A DNA stretch of 64,000 bases from Adiantum capillus-veneris (GCA_014529385.2 CM043963.1:107822412-107886411), one strand, 5' to 3'; positions 43,905 to 56,629 are shown, numbered from the stretch's first letter. Notes: generated from the sequence alone by a model not told the origin. Numbers and translations: made by a program.

Positions 43905-46158
43905 GGCAGTGTGAGAGAAAAACAAAGCACTGGAACTTTCCAAGAGATGGATACAGAGTGCACCTCACAGACGCATCTAAGTGCTGGAGCTTCTAACGAT
44001 GTGGACCAGTGACAAGGTGTTCCTTGAGCTGTTATTGCAGTAAACAGTGAGGCTGGACAAGGGAGTTTGAGCTCATGTGGCCTCGGCCCTTGCTCTCTCA
44101 AAGCTGGTGGAATGGCAACCTCACTCAAAATTGGTTTGCAACAACAGGCCAGGCGAGAGAGATCGATGCACTGCACCACATGGACAATCTCATCCTGACT
44201 GAGTGCACTTCTGGGCACAGAACTCCCCTCTGCTGAGCCGGCACTCCGTCCTTGTTAATATTGGTAAGGAGGAGATGGATGTGGAGGATTCTTTCCTCAG
44301 CATCTTCGGGTCTGCCCTCGTGCGTGCAAGATTCTGGTTCAAGCTCTGCCTTTGGTTGTGGTAGTGAATGGCCTCCTCATCTTGGCACATCTGATGGCCT
44401 AAGATGAGCTTTTGAAGGACAGCTTGAGGAGCATTGTTGCTGGGTGCTCTTCACCCTACTTTATTATCCACACATCCCCTTGCATACTTGATTGCGAAGC
44501 ACTGCAATGGCCCAAAACTAGGAAAGGCATGGGCCAACAACTACCACAAATTCTTCATTGAAGCACTGCTTGCCCCGCTTGATGCACATTGACATCCCAG
44601 TGTAAGTTGTAATGGCAGATTCTCACTCAAGGGTAATCATAAATGTGGGAAAGGACGAGACGGCCCCAGAAAAGATGAATGACACAAAGAGTTCTAGACA
44701 TACTACTTGCATGGGCATGTATTGTAATTAATTCTCTGCGCCCTATAACATTAATGCTTATTATTCCATAGATGCATGAACTCACACTTGCATACAGATG
44801 TGTGTATGTGCAGAATATGGTGTACTGCACAACCCCTTGCTAAGGATCTTCTAGGATAGCTCTTTAAGCACCAATCCTTTACAAATCAAGACACTCCAAT
44901 TGGTAGTAATACCCTTGTTAAGAGCTTGACATGATCCAAAACATCCTGAAGGCAACCCAAGAAAGACATTTCTACATTGAAAATTATGAGTGAAAATTCA
45001 TTAATAGAAAGAAATATACGACATTATTGGCTGTAGTTTACAATTCTTGGACTTGTTTGCTAAGACAGGATGAAAAGGTAATCCTTGGTACATTGTTGTG
45101 GCCTTCTGAAGAGGCTTGTTAGAACTTTGATTTTCTTGAGTTTGTTGTCAAGAATACCTTCTATTGAGTGCTAAATGAGCATGATAAAGCTTTCACAAAG
45201 TGCATTTTTCAACCTTTGCACACCAACACATAACTACACTCGGGAAGAGGATAAAAAGTGCACTGAATGAGCAAGTATTACTATCACCAGCAAGCTTCAT
45301 ATCAAGCATTTTGCTACCCACTCCTATGATGTGTCGGGCTACACACCCTACATGCCTATATGGAATAGAAGGGAAAATACTTTAAGCCTTCCTCCCTTAG
45401 AAGTAGCCAGATTCCCAATGAGGATGAAGCAAGATTCCCAATGAGGATGAAGCACCATAGCATACTATTTTGTTTAGATATTTGCATTCATAAGGTTCAC
45501 ATACAAATACAAGGATGCAAATGGCAATGAATATGAGACTTATCATCCACTAAATGCTCTAGTAGTAGACTAAATCTAAGAAGCAAAGATTGTGTAGTCA
45601 CGTCTGCTTGGCAAAGAATCCATTGCAAGAATGTGGCCCTGAAGCTTGATGATAGGTTTGACCCCAGTGTTTGACTAAGGAAGCTCCAAGTCAAAAAAGG
45701 AGCCTGAACAAAAGCCTAAAATGTATCCTAGGTCTTCACCTCCAAAATCATTGCCAAAGAGGCAAATCTTGCCTCAAGAGACGACGGATCTTCTCGGACC
45801 TTAGGTCATGGAGAAAAGGAGGACAATGACAAGCTCAATCAAACTAAAAATGGGGATGCACTTGATTGTTGTAGGGTGTGTAGATAGCGCAAAAGCAAAC
45901 TCAGTTGCGGTCCACAATGGTATGTCTTTGCAACTCTCATTCTACATCTATTGTTGAGCATGCTAAATTATACAAAGAGCCTGAGGAAAAAATCAATTGA
46001 CAACCACTGGGGGGAAAAAGGTGAGCCTTCTACTTCATCGATAAGGACAGTAGGTGGAATCAAGGACACATATGGGCTCCATTACACTCGGTTCTCTTGG
46101 ATGCACACAAGAAGTTTTGGGCAAATTCTCACAATATTTCCCACATTGTGACTTACCT
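43905..46158. other. PPR 3' flank and unrecognised sequence
   Basis: The first 120 bp may be the decayed 3' end of the PPR coding region. The rest has only short frames. A direct ATTCCCAATGAGGATGAAGCA duplication occurs near 45411 and 45432. Confidence 0.5.
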
Positions 46159-46159
46159 C

Positions 46160-46239
46160 AACATCATGAGCTTCTGTGAGGGAGGTGCCGCGTACCTAGC
46201 TAGGTATGCGGTGCCTCTCGAGAAGAAGCTCATGATGTT
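46160..46239. repeat. Loopless 80-bp imperfect palindrome
   Basis: The left arm 46160-46199 and the reverse complement of the right arm 46200-46239 agree at 32 of 40 positions. The outer 16 bases are perfect (AACATCATGAGCTTCT) and the centre is CCTAGCTAGG. Confidence 0.85.
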
Positions 46240-46884
46240 ATGCATTGTATGAAAAACAAGGAGAAAGACTCCGTTGTCCTACATGAGAAAATTTATAAAT
46301 CTTCTTGTGATGGAGCTTAAGTCAAATCTGATGGCATTCGAGGCCTGGATCCATCTAGGTCAATCTAAGCTTCATAAAATAATCGATCCCATTACTAGAG
46401 CTGAAAATGTTTCCCTCAATTGTATAGGCATGCTTTCAATGACATTATCCATGGAGACACAGAGTATAAGTGGATGCTTTGAGATGTTCTTGCACCAAGA
46501 AACATGAGAAATAACATAAGTCAAAGAATAGATGGAGATTCATAACCTATTGCTTCCTCTAGTCTTTTCTCAGAGCCCATTCCCAAGCCTCAACGAAGCT
46601 AGAGGGGCTAGTATTACTAGAGCCTCCTTGTGTAAGATGGAGCAAAAATACCACCAAAGGGGGATAGTTACGGAGCGAGCTCAACGAAGTGAGCTTTGGA
46701 ACGAGCTTTTTTTTTTTTTTCATCCCACCATCACTACCTCCCATTGCCGCCCCTTAGCAACCATCACCACCACCACCCTAGCCCATCATTGGTAGTGGTG
46801 CTAGCTTACTACCACCATGTGCCGCCCCTACTCCTACCATCACCGCCCATTGCTGCCCCTCCCTCCAGTGGAGTAGCCAAGGAC

Positions 46885-46888
<4 letters not shown>

Positions 46889-46954
<66 letters not shown>
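46889..46954 (+). repeat. (CT)n(CA)n compound microsatellite
   Basis: CT for about 38 bp, then CA for about 26 bp. Confidence 0.93.
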
Positions 46955-46959
<5 letters not shown>

Positions 46960-47077
46960 AAATCCCAAGGCATTAACGATTTTGCTAATTCCTTCGTTTT
47001 TTTTTTTTTGCAAACCCCCTCATCCCTCCCCATATCTCTCTCCCATGATTCCTCCAACCCATTCCCTCTCTTGCCTC

Positions 47078-47091
47078 TGTGTGTGTGTGTG

Positions 47092-47127
<36 letters not shown>

Positions 47128-47128
47128 G
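47078..47128 (+). repeat. (TG)n microsatellite
   Basis: About 50 bp of TG with one GC interruption. Confidence 0.93.
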
Positions 47129-47184
47129 TCCCACCTCTTTCTCTACGTCCGCCCCTCCATCTTCCCTCTCTCTGGCCCTTCCCT

Positions 47185-47185
<1 letters not shown>

Positions 47186-47223
<38 letters not shown>
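47186..47223 (+). repeat. 38-bp C homopolymer
   Basis: 38 consecutive C directly upstream of SINE copy 4. The complement is a long G run. Confidence 0.95.
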
Positions 47224-47225
<2 letters not shown>

Positions 47226-47227
47226 TC

Positions 47228-47376
47228 TATAACATTTCTATCACCCAAGTGTGGTAGATTGGTTATGTCATTTCCCTCTTGAATAACAGATCTTGAGTTC
47301 AACTCTCCTCGTCGGATAGATCTTTAAGGTCTCTTGGGATAGTTTCCTACGATGTTAAAATTCTCTTCTTCTTCTC
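47228..47376 (+). mobile_element. tRNA-derived SINE copy 4
   Basis: A-box-like TGGTAGATTGGTTATG, then B-box-like GAGTTCAACTC, body and TTAAAATTCTCTTCTTCTTC tail, about 90% identical by eye to copies 2 and 3 located 45 kb away. Confidence 0.72.
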
Positions 47377-47443
47377 TCCAAAAAAAAGGCCCCAATGATA
47401 TCGCTAGTGCCTCACTTTTTTTAATTGGCCCTCCCTCCCTCCA

Positions 47444-47486
<43 letters not shown>

Positions 47487-47499
47487 CCGATCCTAGAGA

Positions 47500-47655
47500 G
47501 AAATGAAATAAGATGGAATGAAATATTATATTAATCAAAATGGAAGAAAATGTTATATTAAGCGTTTTCATAGGGCCAAAATGACCTATGAGACCAAGAT
47601 AATACAATCTTGGTGGATCTAATACAATGCATGGGTATAAATAAAATGAGAGAGA
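47500..47655 (+). repeat. Inverted repeat arm, left
   Basis: It shares AATGAAAT...GGAAT, AAAATGTTAT, CCAAAATGACC-ATGAGACCAA and GGTGGATCTAATACAATG with the reverse complement of 48640-48785. Confidence 0.8.
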
Positions 47656-48519
47656 AAGAGAGAAAGGGGGGGGGGGGGGGGGGGGGGATAGAGAGAGAGA
47701 GAGGAGTGGTTGGCAAGGGAGGGAGAGATAGAGAGATAGATTTTATTATCGTTTTTGAGCGTCAAATATGACCTATGACACCAAAGTTACATGTGATGTA
47801 TGTGTGTGATTGATGAGTGATTCTTGGTGCTCCAAAATTGTGGTGATGAGAGCTACAATGGAGAGCCTACACTATGGCTGGGAGAGGAAAGTTTGTGCAG
47901 ACTTGATTCGACTCTTCTCCATTGTCCCAACGCCCTTTCTTGCATTGAAGGGAGTGGGAGCTTATTGAAATGGATGCGATAGTGTGTATCGCTGACAAGG
48001 GGATCATCTCAGGCATGTAAGGGTGAGTATAATTTCCTCTTTCAGCAAAGAGCATGGTTTTGTAGTTGGGGACAATATGGGTGACTCCCCGAATTTCTCA
48101 TGGGCCATAATACATCGGTGTTGTATAAAAGCTTCATTCAATAGGAAGTCTATTGAGGCATCATGTGACAAGTGTAATACATCCCATCTTCCAAACACGG
48201 TCTTCATATCATGCCGAGACTCGGGGGGGGGGGGGGGGGGGGGGGGGGACAAAAATTGTGAGAGGGAGAGAGGTGTGATAATGTTTTTTAAAAAGAGGAA
48301 AAGAGAGGGAGTGCAAAAGAGCTTAATAATAAAAAAAAGAAAAAAAGTCATCATAGCAATAGCGATATGGCTATTACTATGAGGACTTTTTTTTTCCTTT
48401 TTTTGATTAAGCTTCCTTGCACTCCCTCTCATTTCCTCTTAGAAAAAAAAAACATCACCTTCACTCTCCCCCTCCCACAATCTTTGCCCCCCCCCCCCCC
48501 CCCCCAAAAACCAACCCTT

Positions 48520-48572
<53 letters not shown>

Positions 48573-48639
48573 GACCCCTTCTCTCTTCCTCTCTCCCCCT
48601 CTCTCTCTCTCACTCTCTCTCTCTCACACACACACATAT

Positions 48640-48785
48640 TTTATTTTGTACCCAGACATTGTATTAGATCCACCTATATTGTATAAGTTTGGTCTCATGG
48701 GTCATTTTGGTCTTTTGAAGACATTTATGATAACATTTTTATTCCATTTCATTTCATTTCTCTTTGGGATTGAAGGGACTGAAGT
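48640..48785 (-). repeat. Inverted repeat arm, right
   Basis: The partner of 47500-47655, about 1 kb away and roughly 75-80% identical by eye. The intervening segment carries G and C homopolymers (47666-47687, 48223-48248, 48487-48505) and about 400 bp of unique sequence. Confidence 0.8.
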
Positions 48786-49006
48786 GGCAGTGTGACGGGA
48801 AACAGAGAGGTTCCCAATCCCACCTCCTTCTCTCTCCCTCCTGCTATCGCGCTCTCTTTCTCTCCCTTGTTCTCCCTCTTTTACAAAAAAGGACAGGCAC
48901 TATCGATACTGCTAGTACTTTTTTTAAAATTTTCAATGGATCCCTCCCCCCCCCCCGCCCCCCCTCTATTTGTGGGACGGGAGGGAAGGAAAGGGCATGG
49001 TGGCAA

Positions 49007-49009
<3 letters not shown>

Positions 49010-49046
<37 letters not shown>

Positions 49047-49161
49047 GGGGTGGAGCTCACTTTGGGATGGGAGGGAAGGGAAGAGTGAGGAGGAGAGAGA
49101 GAGAGAGAGAGAGAGAGGGTGTATGTGTGCGTACGTGTGTGTGTCTGTGTGTGTCTGTGAG

Positions 49162-49230
<69 letters not shown>

Positions 49231-49252
49231 GGGGGGGGGGGGGGGGGGGGGG
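49010..49252 (+). repeat. (GA)n tracts ending in a 24-bp G run
   Basis: GA at 49010-49042, 49093-49118 and 49160-49227, with a GATA run before the last, then 24 G (49229-49252). Confidence 0.92.
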
Positions 49253-49489
49253 CAACGGGAGAGAGAAAAGGGGCAGCAAAAATTGTGAGAGGGAGAGACG
49301 GAGAGTATCTTAATTTCTTTTAAAACAATCCAGAGGGAAAGAGAGCTAGTGGAGGGGAGATTTTTTTCTTTGAAAAAACTTATCAAAACTACTAGTGGAA
49401 GGGCATGGTGGCAAGGTTAAAGAGCAAGAGAGAGAAAGAGAGAGAGAGAGGCGACGGGGGCTGGAGCTCACTCTAGGATGGGAGGGAAG

Positions 49490-49493
<4 letters not shown>

Positions 49494-49551
<58 letters not shown>

Positions 49552-49646
49552 TGGCAGGTGGGAGACACACACACACGTGGAGAGAGGTAAGACAATAAGA
49601 GAGAGGGGTGGTGGGGGAGAGAGATAGGAGTAAGAGAGGGGGGGGG

Positions 49647-49685
<39 letters not shown>
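49494..49685 (+). repeat. Further (GA)n tracts
   Basis: GA at 49494-49547 and 49650-49683, with an 11-bp G run near 49639. Confidence 0.92.
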
Positions 49686-49686
<1 letters not shown>

Positions 49687-49960
49687 TAGGGGTTATAGAG
49701 TGACAAGAAAAGAGAGAGGAAGAAGGGAGTAGGAGAAGAGGACTTTGGGGAAGGGATGGCGGTTGCTAGAGGAGGAGATGGAGAAAGGGAGGGCGGTTAG
49801 AGGAGTAGATGGAGAGAGGGGGTGGAGGAGATGGAGGATGTTGAAGGAGGAGGCTAGGGAAGAGGAGGAAGCATGGGCGGCGAGAGGAGGAAGAGGAGGT
49901 AGGGAGGGCGGCCCTCCAAAAAAAAAAAAAAAAACTCGCTCCATTGAGCGCGCTTGAAAA

Positions 49961-50919
49961 CCTAACTCTCACCAAAGCACCTCTTCCCCAAAGAATGCCA
50001 AACCCTTGTAGCACAACCAAGTCCCTAAAGCCTAGCAAAGGATAGATGAACAGAGTCAAAGCTATCTTCTTTTCACAAATTGGAACTAAAAATACAAGTG
50101 CCAGTAATGGAGCATGTCAAATTGAAGCAATCAATTGTGACACCCTCAAAGCTCAATGTCTGGCTTTTACCTCCCTAGTGTCACCAAGAAGGGAAGGGAA
50201 AGGCTAAGGTGGAGTTTCCTAATGCCTTTGATGTTGAAATCTTGTATGCATCTACATCAACTAATCCTAGAGTCCCCACTGAATATATGAAAACAAAGTT
50301 CCTCAATAACTCCAAAGGAGGGCTCATTATTACAACAAGCAATCACCAATAGTGCAGAGGTGTATCAACCACCCAAATATCCGACAAAGCGAGTTCTAGT
50401 TCTAAATGCACTAGTCAACACCCAAAAGCTAAGTGATGGAGACAAACATCAATGAGAAGAAGGCCAAAAATAACATAAAAAGATGTCCAAATCATGGTTG
50501 ACTACTCTAAAGTGATTGAAGCACAAGGGTTTTACAACTATATGAAAATTTTGTGTCTATTGACCCCACAAAAGGGTACCAAGTGCAACCAAAGACTTGG
50601 CAAAGCAAACAAGTAAAAAAGACGCAAGCCTAGACCATGGAGTTGCTGCTATTGTTGCATCATGGTTGCTTCCAAGGCCCATAACTATCCTCAACAATAC
50701 ATAGTGAAAAAGTGGGTACCCCTTAAACCCAAGGACAAATCCAACAAGATCACCATTCTAAGAGGATCTTAACCATAAAGGAAAATATGGATCTATGAAA
50801 ACAAGGATGCTATGGAGGTCTATAGCTTCTCAGCCACAATATGAACCATGTTTCCTAGATGAGGATGGACTATCCACTCAAACCTAGGTCCCTAAGAGGC
50901 AAGTCCATACCAATGATGT
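49961..50919. other. No recognisable gene
   Basis: Stops in all frames. It is the left flank of the direct-repeat element. Confidence 0.55.
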
Positions 50920-52230
50920 TGTGTCGCCTCGCGTCCACTAGGGGAAAAGAGGAGAAAACAATGTTTTGTGTCCAGTGTTTGGAATGTATGCCAAATGTGA
51001 CTAGAAATGATGAGCTAGAAGAGATTTATGCTATGAATGATGTTGAATAGGTGGGGTTTGATTTTTTGGAATGCGTTGAATGTTTTCGGCATCTTGAGGG
51101 GGCCCAATATGACGAAAGTAGAGTCGTTTATGAGATTTTTACGGATTTCCAAAAACCATGGAAGAGTACCAAATTTGATATTGTGAGCGGGAAATTGGTG
51201 TTGGATGTATCAAAAGTGGGATTGAAGTGGGAGCCAATGTGTTCGGGGTTAATTGGGATTTTTATGGGCTTCAATTGAGTTCAATAAGCTCTCAAAATAG
51301 TTAAAAGACCAATTTATTTGGCTAGGTTAATGGCTTTTTGGAAGGAGAAAGGGTGTGGGGGTGGCACATAGCACACCATTAACCCACATGCACTACCATG
51401 GTAGAGAGAATCATGTTATAAGTATACGATGATGCATTCACTATGGGTTTCTTATCAGGGAGCCCCTTGGTGGAGCTTGTGAGCTCATGGCTATGGCGTC
51501 CTCACTCACCTTCTTTGTCATGCGCAGTTGGCACTGTGGGTGTTGGACAACTACGATGCTTTTAGGCACAACTGCAAGCTTCTGTTCACATTTTGATGGA
51601 GGGTGTACGCAATACGGGCGGCCCTCATGGCTAACCCTTATGGAAAGGACAATGCACACACTTTCAAAGTGCTAATTGTGTTGTCACACTATCGTGATAG
51701 GAAATTGGGGAGGTGAAGTTTCATGTAGTCAAATAGGATTTCCAAAAAGATAAAAGAAACATTTTTATGATATTTATGGGTGAAAAACATCCGTAAGAGA
51801 GGATAAGGACAGTTTTTGGGGAGAACTCTTGGGAGGGAGAAGACGGTAAAAAAAAGGAACCTCTCTCTTGCTTTCTCCTCCTCGAATCTGAAGGTGAAGT
51901 CGACAAGCTTTGGCAGTTTTTTGGTGTGTTTTGGAGGAGGAGGAAGAGCTTGGGAAGGAAGAAGATGAATTTTTTCACTCTCTCTCACACCTTCACATGA
52001 TCTCGACCATAGAAATAGCTTCCACTATCAACCGGAGGTGGGATACTAATAGATCCAATGTTTTGCAAGCCAACGTAATTGTTTCTGATTGGGATTAAAT
52101 CTAACCATCGATTAGGAATTCGTCTTCTGATTGGGTTTGCAAAGTCAAAATGTATACCAATTGTTGAGTATATGGGGAATCTGTGCTATTTAAAATTCAA
52201 AATCGTTGGATATCGACTGTTGGCTCAATT
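50920..52230 (+). mobile_element. Putative 5' LTR of a LARD-like non-autonomous element
   Basis: About 1.3 kb that recurs at 53237-54784 in the same orientation with numerous substitutions. Shared landmarks in order are CGTCCACTAGG, ATCAAAAGTGGGATTGAAGTGG, CCATTAACCCACATGCA, GATGGAGGGTGTAC, CACTCTCTCTCACACCTTCACAT and GATTGGGTTTGCA. It starts TGTGTCGCC. No open gene is evident. I saw no primer-binding site, so LTR status is inferred. Confidence 0.55.
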
Positions 52231-53220
52231 TTTGGATTATCCAAAGTTATAAAAATCAGGAATTCAAAGCTTTTTTATAGATGATGATAATATGTAGGGT
52301 TCCACCACACAAGAGGATGTTGTTGTACTTACATATCTTGGTAGTGATGGTGTGGATGGAGTTACATAGGAGTAAGTGGTTCTTGATGGTGATTTTCAAA
52401 TACCTAGTGGAGATGTCTATGGTGTGGAAATGGATTTCCAAAAGATACGTGAGGGTTCTAAAGCTAGGGGGGTGAAGATGATAAACCAGCATGTCTATTG
52501 ATGTTGCAAGGGAAGCAAAATGATAAGCATATATTTTCTAGTCTTCTTGGGGGGTGTGCAAGTTATGGTTGGCTTATGATGCTTTCTTTATTGATGATTG
52601 TGTCAGTGATGTTGTGGATGTCAATGGAAGGGCATTGAAACTCTTAAATGCATGCTAATAGAGACCTAATGTTGCCAATTACCATCGGGATATGGATTTT
52701 GTCTTATGATTTAGAAAAAAATCCAATTCCCTATATGGAGCGTTGATGATGTGTTTTGTCTATAAATTTTGAACTAGATGGATCCAAATATCTCATGAAG
52801 CATATGGCTACATGATATTGGATGTATGCTATGGCAATATCATTGCTTGAAGTATGGTGTGATGATGATCAAGAGTTTGGGAAATTTCTTTTCAAGCCAT
52901 GTAATCTAGGTGGATTCTATGATGCTTATGACCTATGTTAGTTAGACTCTATGCTTTTTGATCCAAGAGGGTGCTATGATGCATATGGCTTGTGGTAGGT
53001 TACATATGTAATGTGAATATGAGGGTTTACTGATTATATGAAGTTTATGCCATGTTAACAAGTTTTTGAGTTATCCATATGATCTTGGAGGACTTATGCT
53101 TACAATCACAGACAAAGACTGGGTGCTTGGTGATAAAATGTATACAATATAGACATAATTGGGCAAATATAGATTTTATGTCTGTAGATCTTAATGAAGA
53201 TTGCATATCCTGAAGTAGTA
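52231..53220. other. Noncoding interior between the direct repeats
   Basis: About 1 kb with no gag or pol motifs and only short frames. It ends in ATGGGGTGGATAT (53224-53236), a polypurine-tract-like sequence directly before the second repeat. Confidence 0.5.
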
Positions 53221-53236
53221 TACATGGGGTGGATAT

Positions 53237-54784
53237 TGTGTTGCTCCACGTCCACTAGGAAAAAAGAGGAGAAAATTGTATTTTGCCCAATGTTCAAAAT
53301 GTCTGCCAATTGTGACTGAAAACGATGGGTTGGAAGAGAGTTATGCTAAGAATGATGTCGAATGGGTGGGGTTTCACTTTGAGAAAGTGGTGAATGTTTC
53401 CAAGGTTTCATTTGTGATCTAAAACAGGCTTGATACACTGAACATTGCACCATTTATGGAATTATTATGGATTTTGAAAAACCATGAAAGCATCTGGTAT
53501 TTGATGCAATGGGTGGAAAAATGGTGTTGGACATATCAAAAGTGGGATTGAAGTGGAAGCCAATAGGACCGCAGTTGATTGGGATTTTTTGGGGTTTCAA
53601 TCAAGTCCCAAAAAACTTTCAAAGTGGCTAAAAAACCAATTTATTTGGTTATGTTAATTGGTTTTTGGACGTTGATTTGGAAAAAAGGGTGTCGGGGTGG
53701 AAAGTGGTGTCCCATTAACCCACATGCAATGCGATGATAAAGTATCTATAAAGGATGATGCACGATGTATGGGTATCTTATGAGGGAGTTCCCCCTTGGT
53801 GGTTATATTAAGGGGTTTTTTGAAGTTGATTTGGGGAAAAGGGTGTTGGGGGGGCACATGGTGCCCCATTAACCCACATGCAATGCCATGGTAGAGAGTA
53901 TCGGGGTATTTATAAAGGATGATGTACAATCTATAGTTATCTCATGAGGGAGTTTCCCCCTTGGTGGAGCTCATGAGCTCACGACTGTGGCATCCTTGCT
54001 CTTCTTCATGAAGAGCCTGCCATGCACAGATAGCACTATGGGTGAGTTGGATGATAGTGGTGTTGGCAGCCACCAATGCCCCATCGTTGTAAGCTTTCGT
54101 CCCATGGACATTTGATGGAGGGTGTACACACTGCATACGGTCCTTACGGCCGACCCTTATGCAAGGAAGACTCACACAATTTCAAGGTGCAAATTGGGGT
54201 TGTCATGATGCTATGATAAGGAAATTGGGGAGGTGGATTGCATACTATTGAAAGTGGATTTCCAACATAAAAAAGGACATCTTTTTTATGCTATTTTTGG
54301 GGACATGAAGTCCTAAAGCGAAAGTGAGGATAATGTTTGGGGAGAGTTCTTGGTAAGGAGAAGAAGGGAACGAAGAAAAGGAAGAAAACTACGAATAAAC
54401 TCCCTCTCTCTTGCTCTCCTTCCCTAAGATGTTATGGTAAAGACTGACAAGCTTTAGCAGTTTTGATGTGTTCTTGGCGAGGAAGAAGAGCTTGGGAAGG
54501 AAGAAGATGTATTTTTTCACTCTCTCTCACACCTTCACATACTCGTGACCATAGGAATAGCTTCTGCCATCAACCAAAGGGTCGATATTAATAGATTTGA
54601 TATTGTGCAAGCCTACAAACGGTTTGATTAGATTGTTTATACTGGAATTAGAGCTAACCAATCGATGTGGGATTGATCTTTAGATTGGGTTTGCACAATC
54701 GTGGTGTATACTATCGTTGAGTATATGGTCAATCTGTGTTATTTGAAATTAAAAAATCATTGGAGATCAGTTATTGGCTCAGAT
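53237..54784 (+). mobile_element. Putative 3' LTR of the LARD-like element
   Basis: It starts TGTGTTGCTCC after the polypurine-like tract. It is about 230 bp longer than its partner, chiefly because of an internal tandem duplication (about 53655-53802 and 53809-53967) that also duplicates a TATA-like TATAAAGGATGATG (53748 and 53909). Confidence 0.55.
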
Positions 54785-56625
54785 TCTTCTCTATTTCTCT
54801 CTAATGTATTTTAAACATCTGACTCCAACTACAATTAGCAAGTAAAAATTTAAAATCTATAGTCTTTTCTCTTTGTTTCTTCTCCTCTCACATATCTCTT
54901 GTGGCCAAAAGTCGATTCCTGCCCAGTCTCTCTTGGAGACCGACGCACTTCGACATCTTTTTGTGATGAGAGTGAAATTAATCGGGATGAGAGTGTGCAC
55001 ATGGTGACTTGGGTGCATGATCCGACTTCTACAAAAAATTATCAGAACCTGTTGTTATATATACAACATTTAAGGAGATTCAAGAGATACTAAATTTCAC
55101 AATGATATTGCAACTATTGGAAGGTTCCCTGGTTGATGAAAATGATGAAATGGTAAATTGGAAGAAAATGAAGGATGTTGTGGTGCAAGCATTGGATGTT
55201 GTATATGCTGAGTGGATCATTTTTTAGAGTTATGATTCAGAGGATATCTTGCATGATGTGAGATAGAAATGAAAGCTATAGCTAATTCTCTATGTTTCTT
55301 TTCCTCTCACACATCTCTCGCACTCAAAGGCTTGGTGCCTACCTGGTCTCCCTTGGAGAAAAAGAAGGTTGAAGTCATCTTTAATTGTATTATTATAGAA
55401 AAATCAAGTCAACACACCACCTCAAGTCTATTACTAATAACAATCAAATTATGATCTCAATTAGTCCTTTAGTCTATTTAAGGAGTGTTAATCCTCTTGC
55501 TTGAATGGACTAAGGAAGAGAAACTCAAGCAAGAATGTGATCATTTTAAAGGTTTGAAAGGCAATGTTTCTTGCACATTAATACAAGAAAAGGGACACTA
55601 ATGAAAATAGATAATTAGAAAAATGTTGGCAAAAATGAACTAGATAAGAAGAAAATTTGACTCCAATTGGCTCACACCTTAACAAACTTGGCTCTCGTCT
55701 TACTTGAGTGATTGATTCAAGAATCAAGCCAAGAGGGTCACCCAATGGTGAGAATATGAAGAAAAATATGTAGAGTCTTATTGAAAATATCTAATGAGGC
55801 TAAATGTAATGAAATGCTAAATGCAATATTGAATACACCTATTCGCTTCATTAAAAATTGAACCAAGAAGAGTTATGTGTATCAAGGGCTCAATCAAAGT
55901 ACATGCTCAAGGCTTGTCCAATCAAGCATAGACGAGAATAAATTTTAGAGAGTGCTAATCAAGCACTCTCTAATCAACCTAGCAATGAATGAGAAGATCT
56001 ATAAGTTATGAGGAGATACCAATTGCCATTCAAGTTCTAGGACCATTTGATGGACTAGGGTGGATAGCAAATTGTTCCATTCATGGTATTCTCTTCCATC
56101 GTCTTATCAACATATATAATAGCTCTATATATGTATCGTGTCTTTCCTATTCTCTTCCATCATCTTCTCAACAATAGCTGTGGTTATAGCAGGGGAGAAG
56201 AAAATGAACAACAAATGATTACAGTAGAGGATCACAACTAGGGGTAGAGGGCCATAGTAGGGGCTCACAATAGGAGGTAGGTGATTACAACTAACGGTCA
56301 CTTTGTCTTGGCCTTGAGGAGAAAACTATCCTTTTGTACTTGTCCTTTCCTAGCTCATTCGATGGCCTTGCTAATAGGGTGGGATTTACTTTGTACCCGC
56401 CTCTCACTTGTCATAACAAAAGTTGAAGTCCTTTCTTTGGTAATAAGCATCTATGTAATCAAAATGATAGGATCTCATAGTCTTACCTCTATTTTCTAAG
56501 TTAGCCTAGTCATGCACAAAGCCCAACACATACCTCAGTTAGAAATCTTTCCAAATCCCTCCTAACCTTCATTGTTCGAGGCAGTAGGATGAGATAGTTA
56601 GAGTACATCTTGTAGTAGAAGCATC
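54785..56625. other. No recognisable gene
   Basis: AT-rich. A frame from 54899 of 64 codons has no recognisable domain. Confidence 0.5.
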
Positions 56626-56629
56626 AAGC

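Larger units (their letters stand above)
46675..49960. repeat. Foldback-like block of mirrored simple sequence
   Basis: The left edge has GGAGCGAG...GAACGAGC followed by a T run (46709-46722). The right edge has an A run (49918-49934) followed by CTCGCTCCATTGAGCG, its approximate inverse. The left half is dominated by CT/C tracts and the right half by GA/G tracts. A pair of inverted arms (47500-47655 and 48640-48785) lies inside. Long serine/leucine- or proline-rich frames here are repeat translations. Confidence 0.55.

Noticed and set aside
46696-47232. 178-codon Ser/Leu/Cys/Pro-rich frame
   Set aside because: A translation of CT, GT and C tracts; no real protein features.
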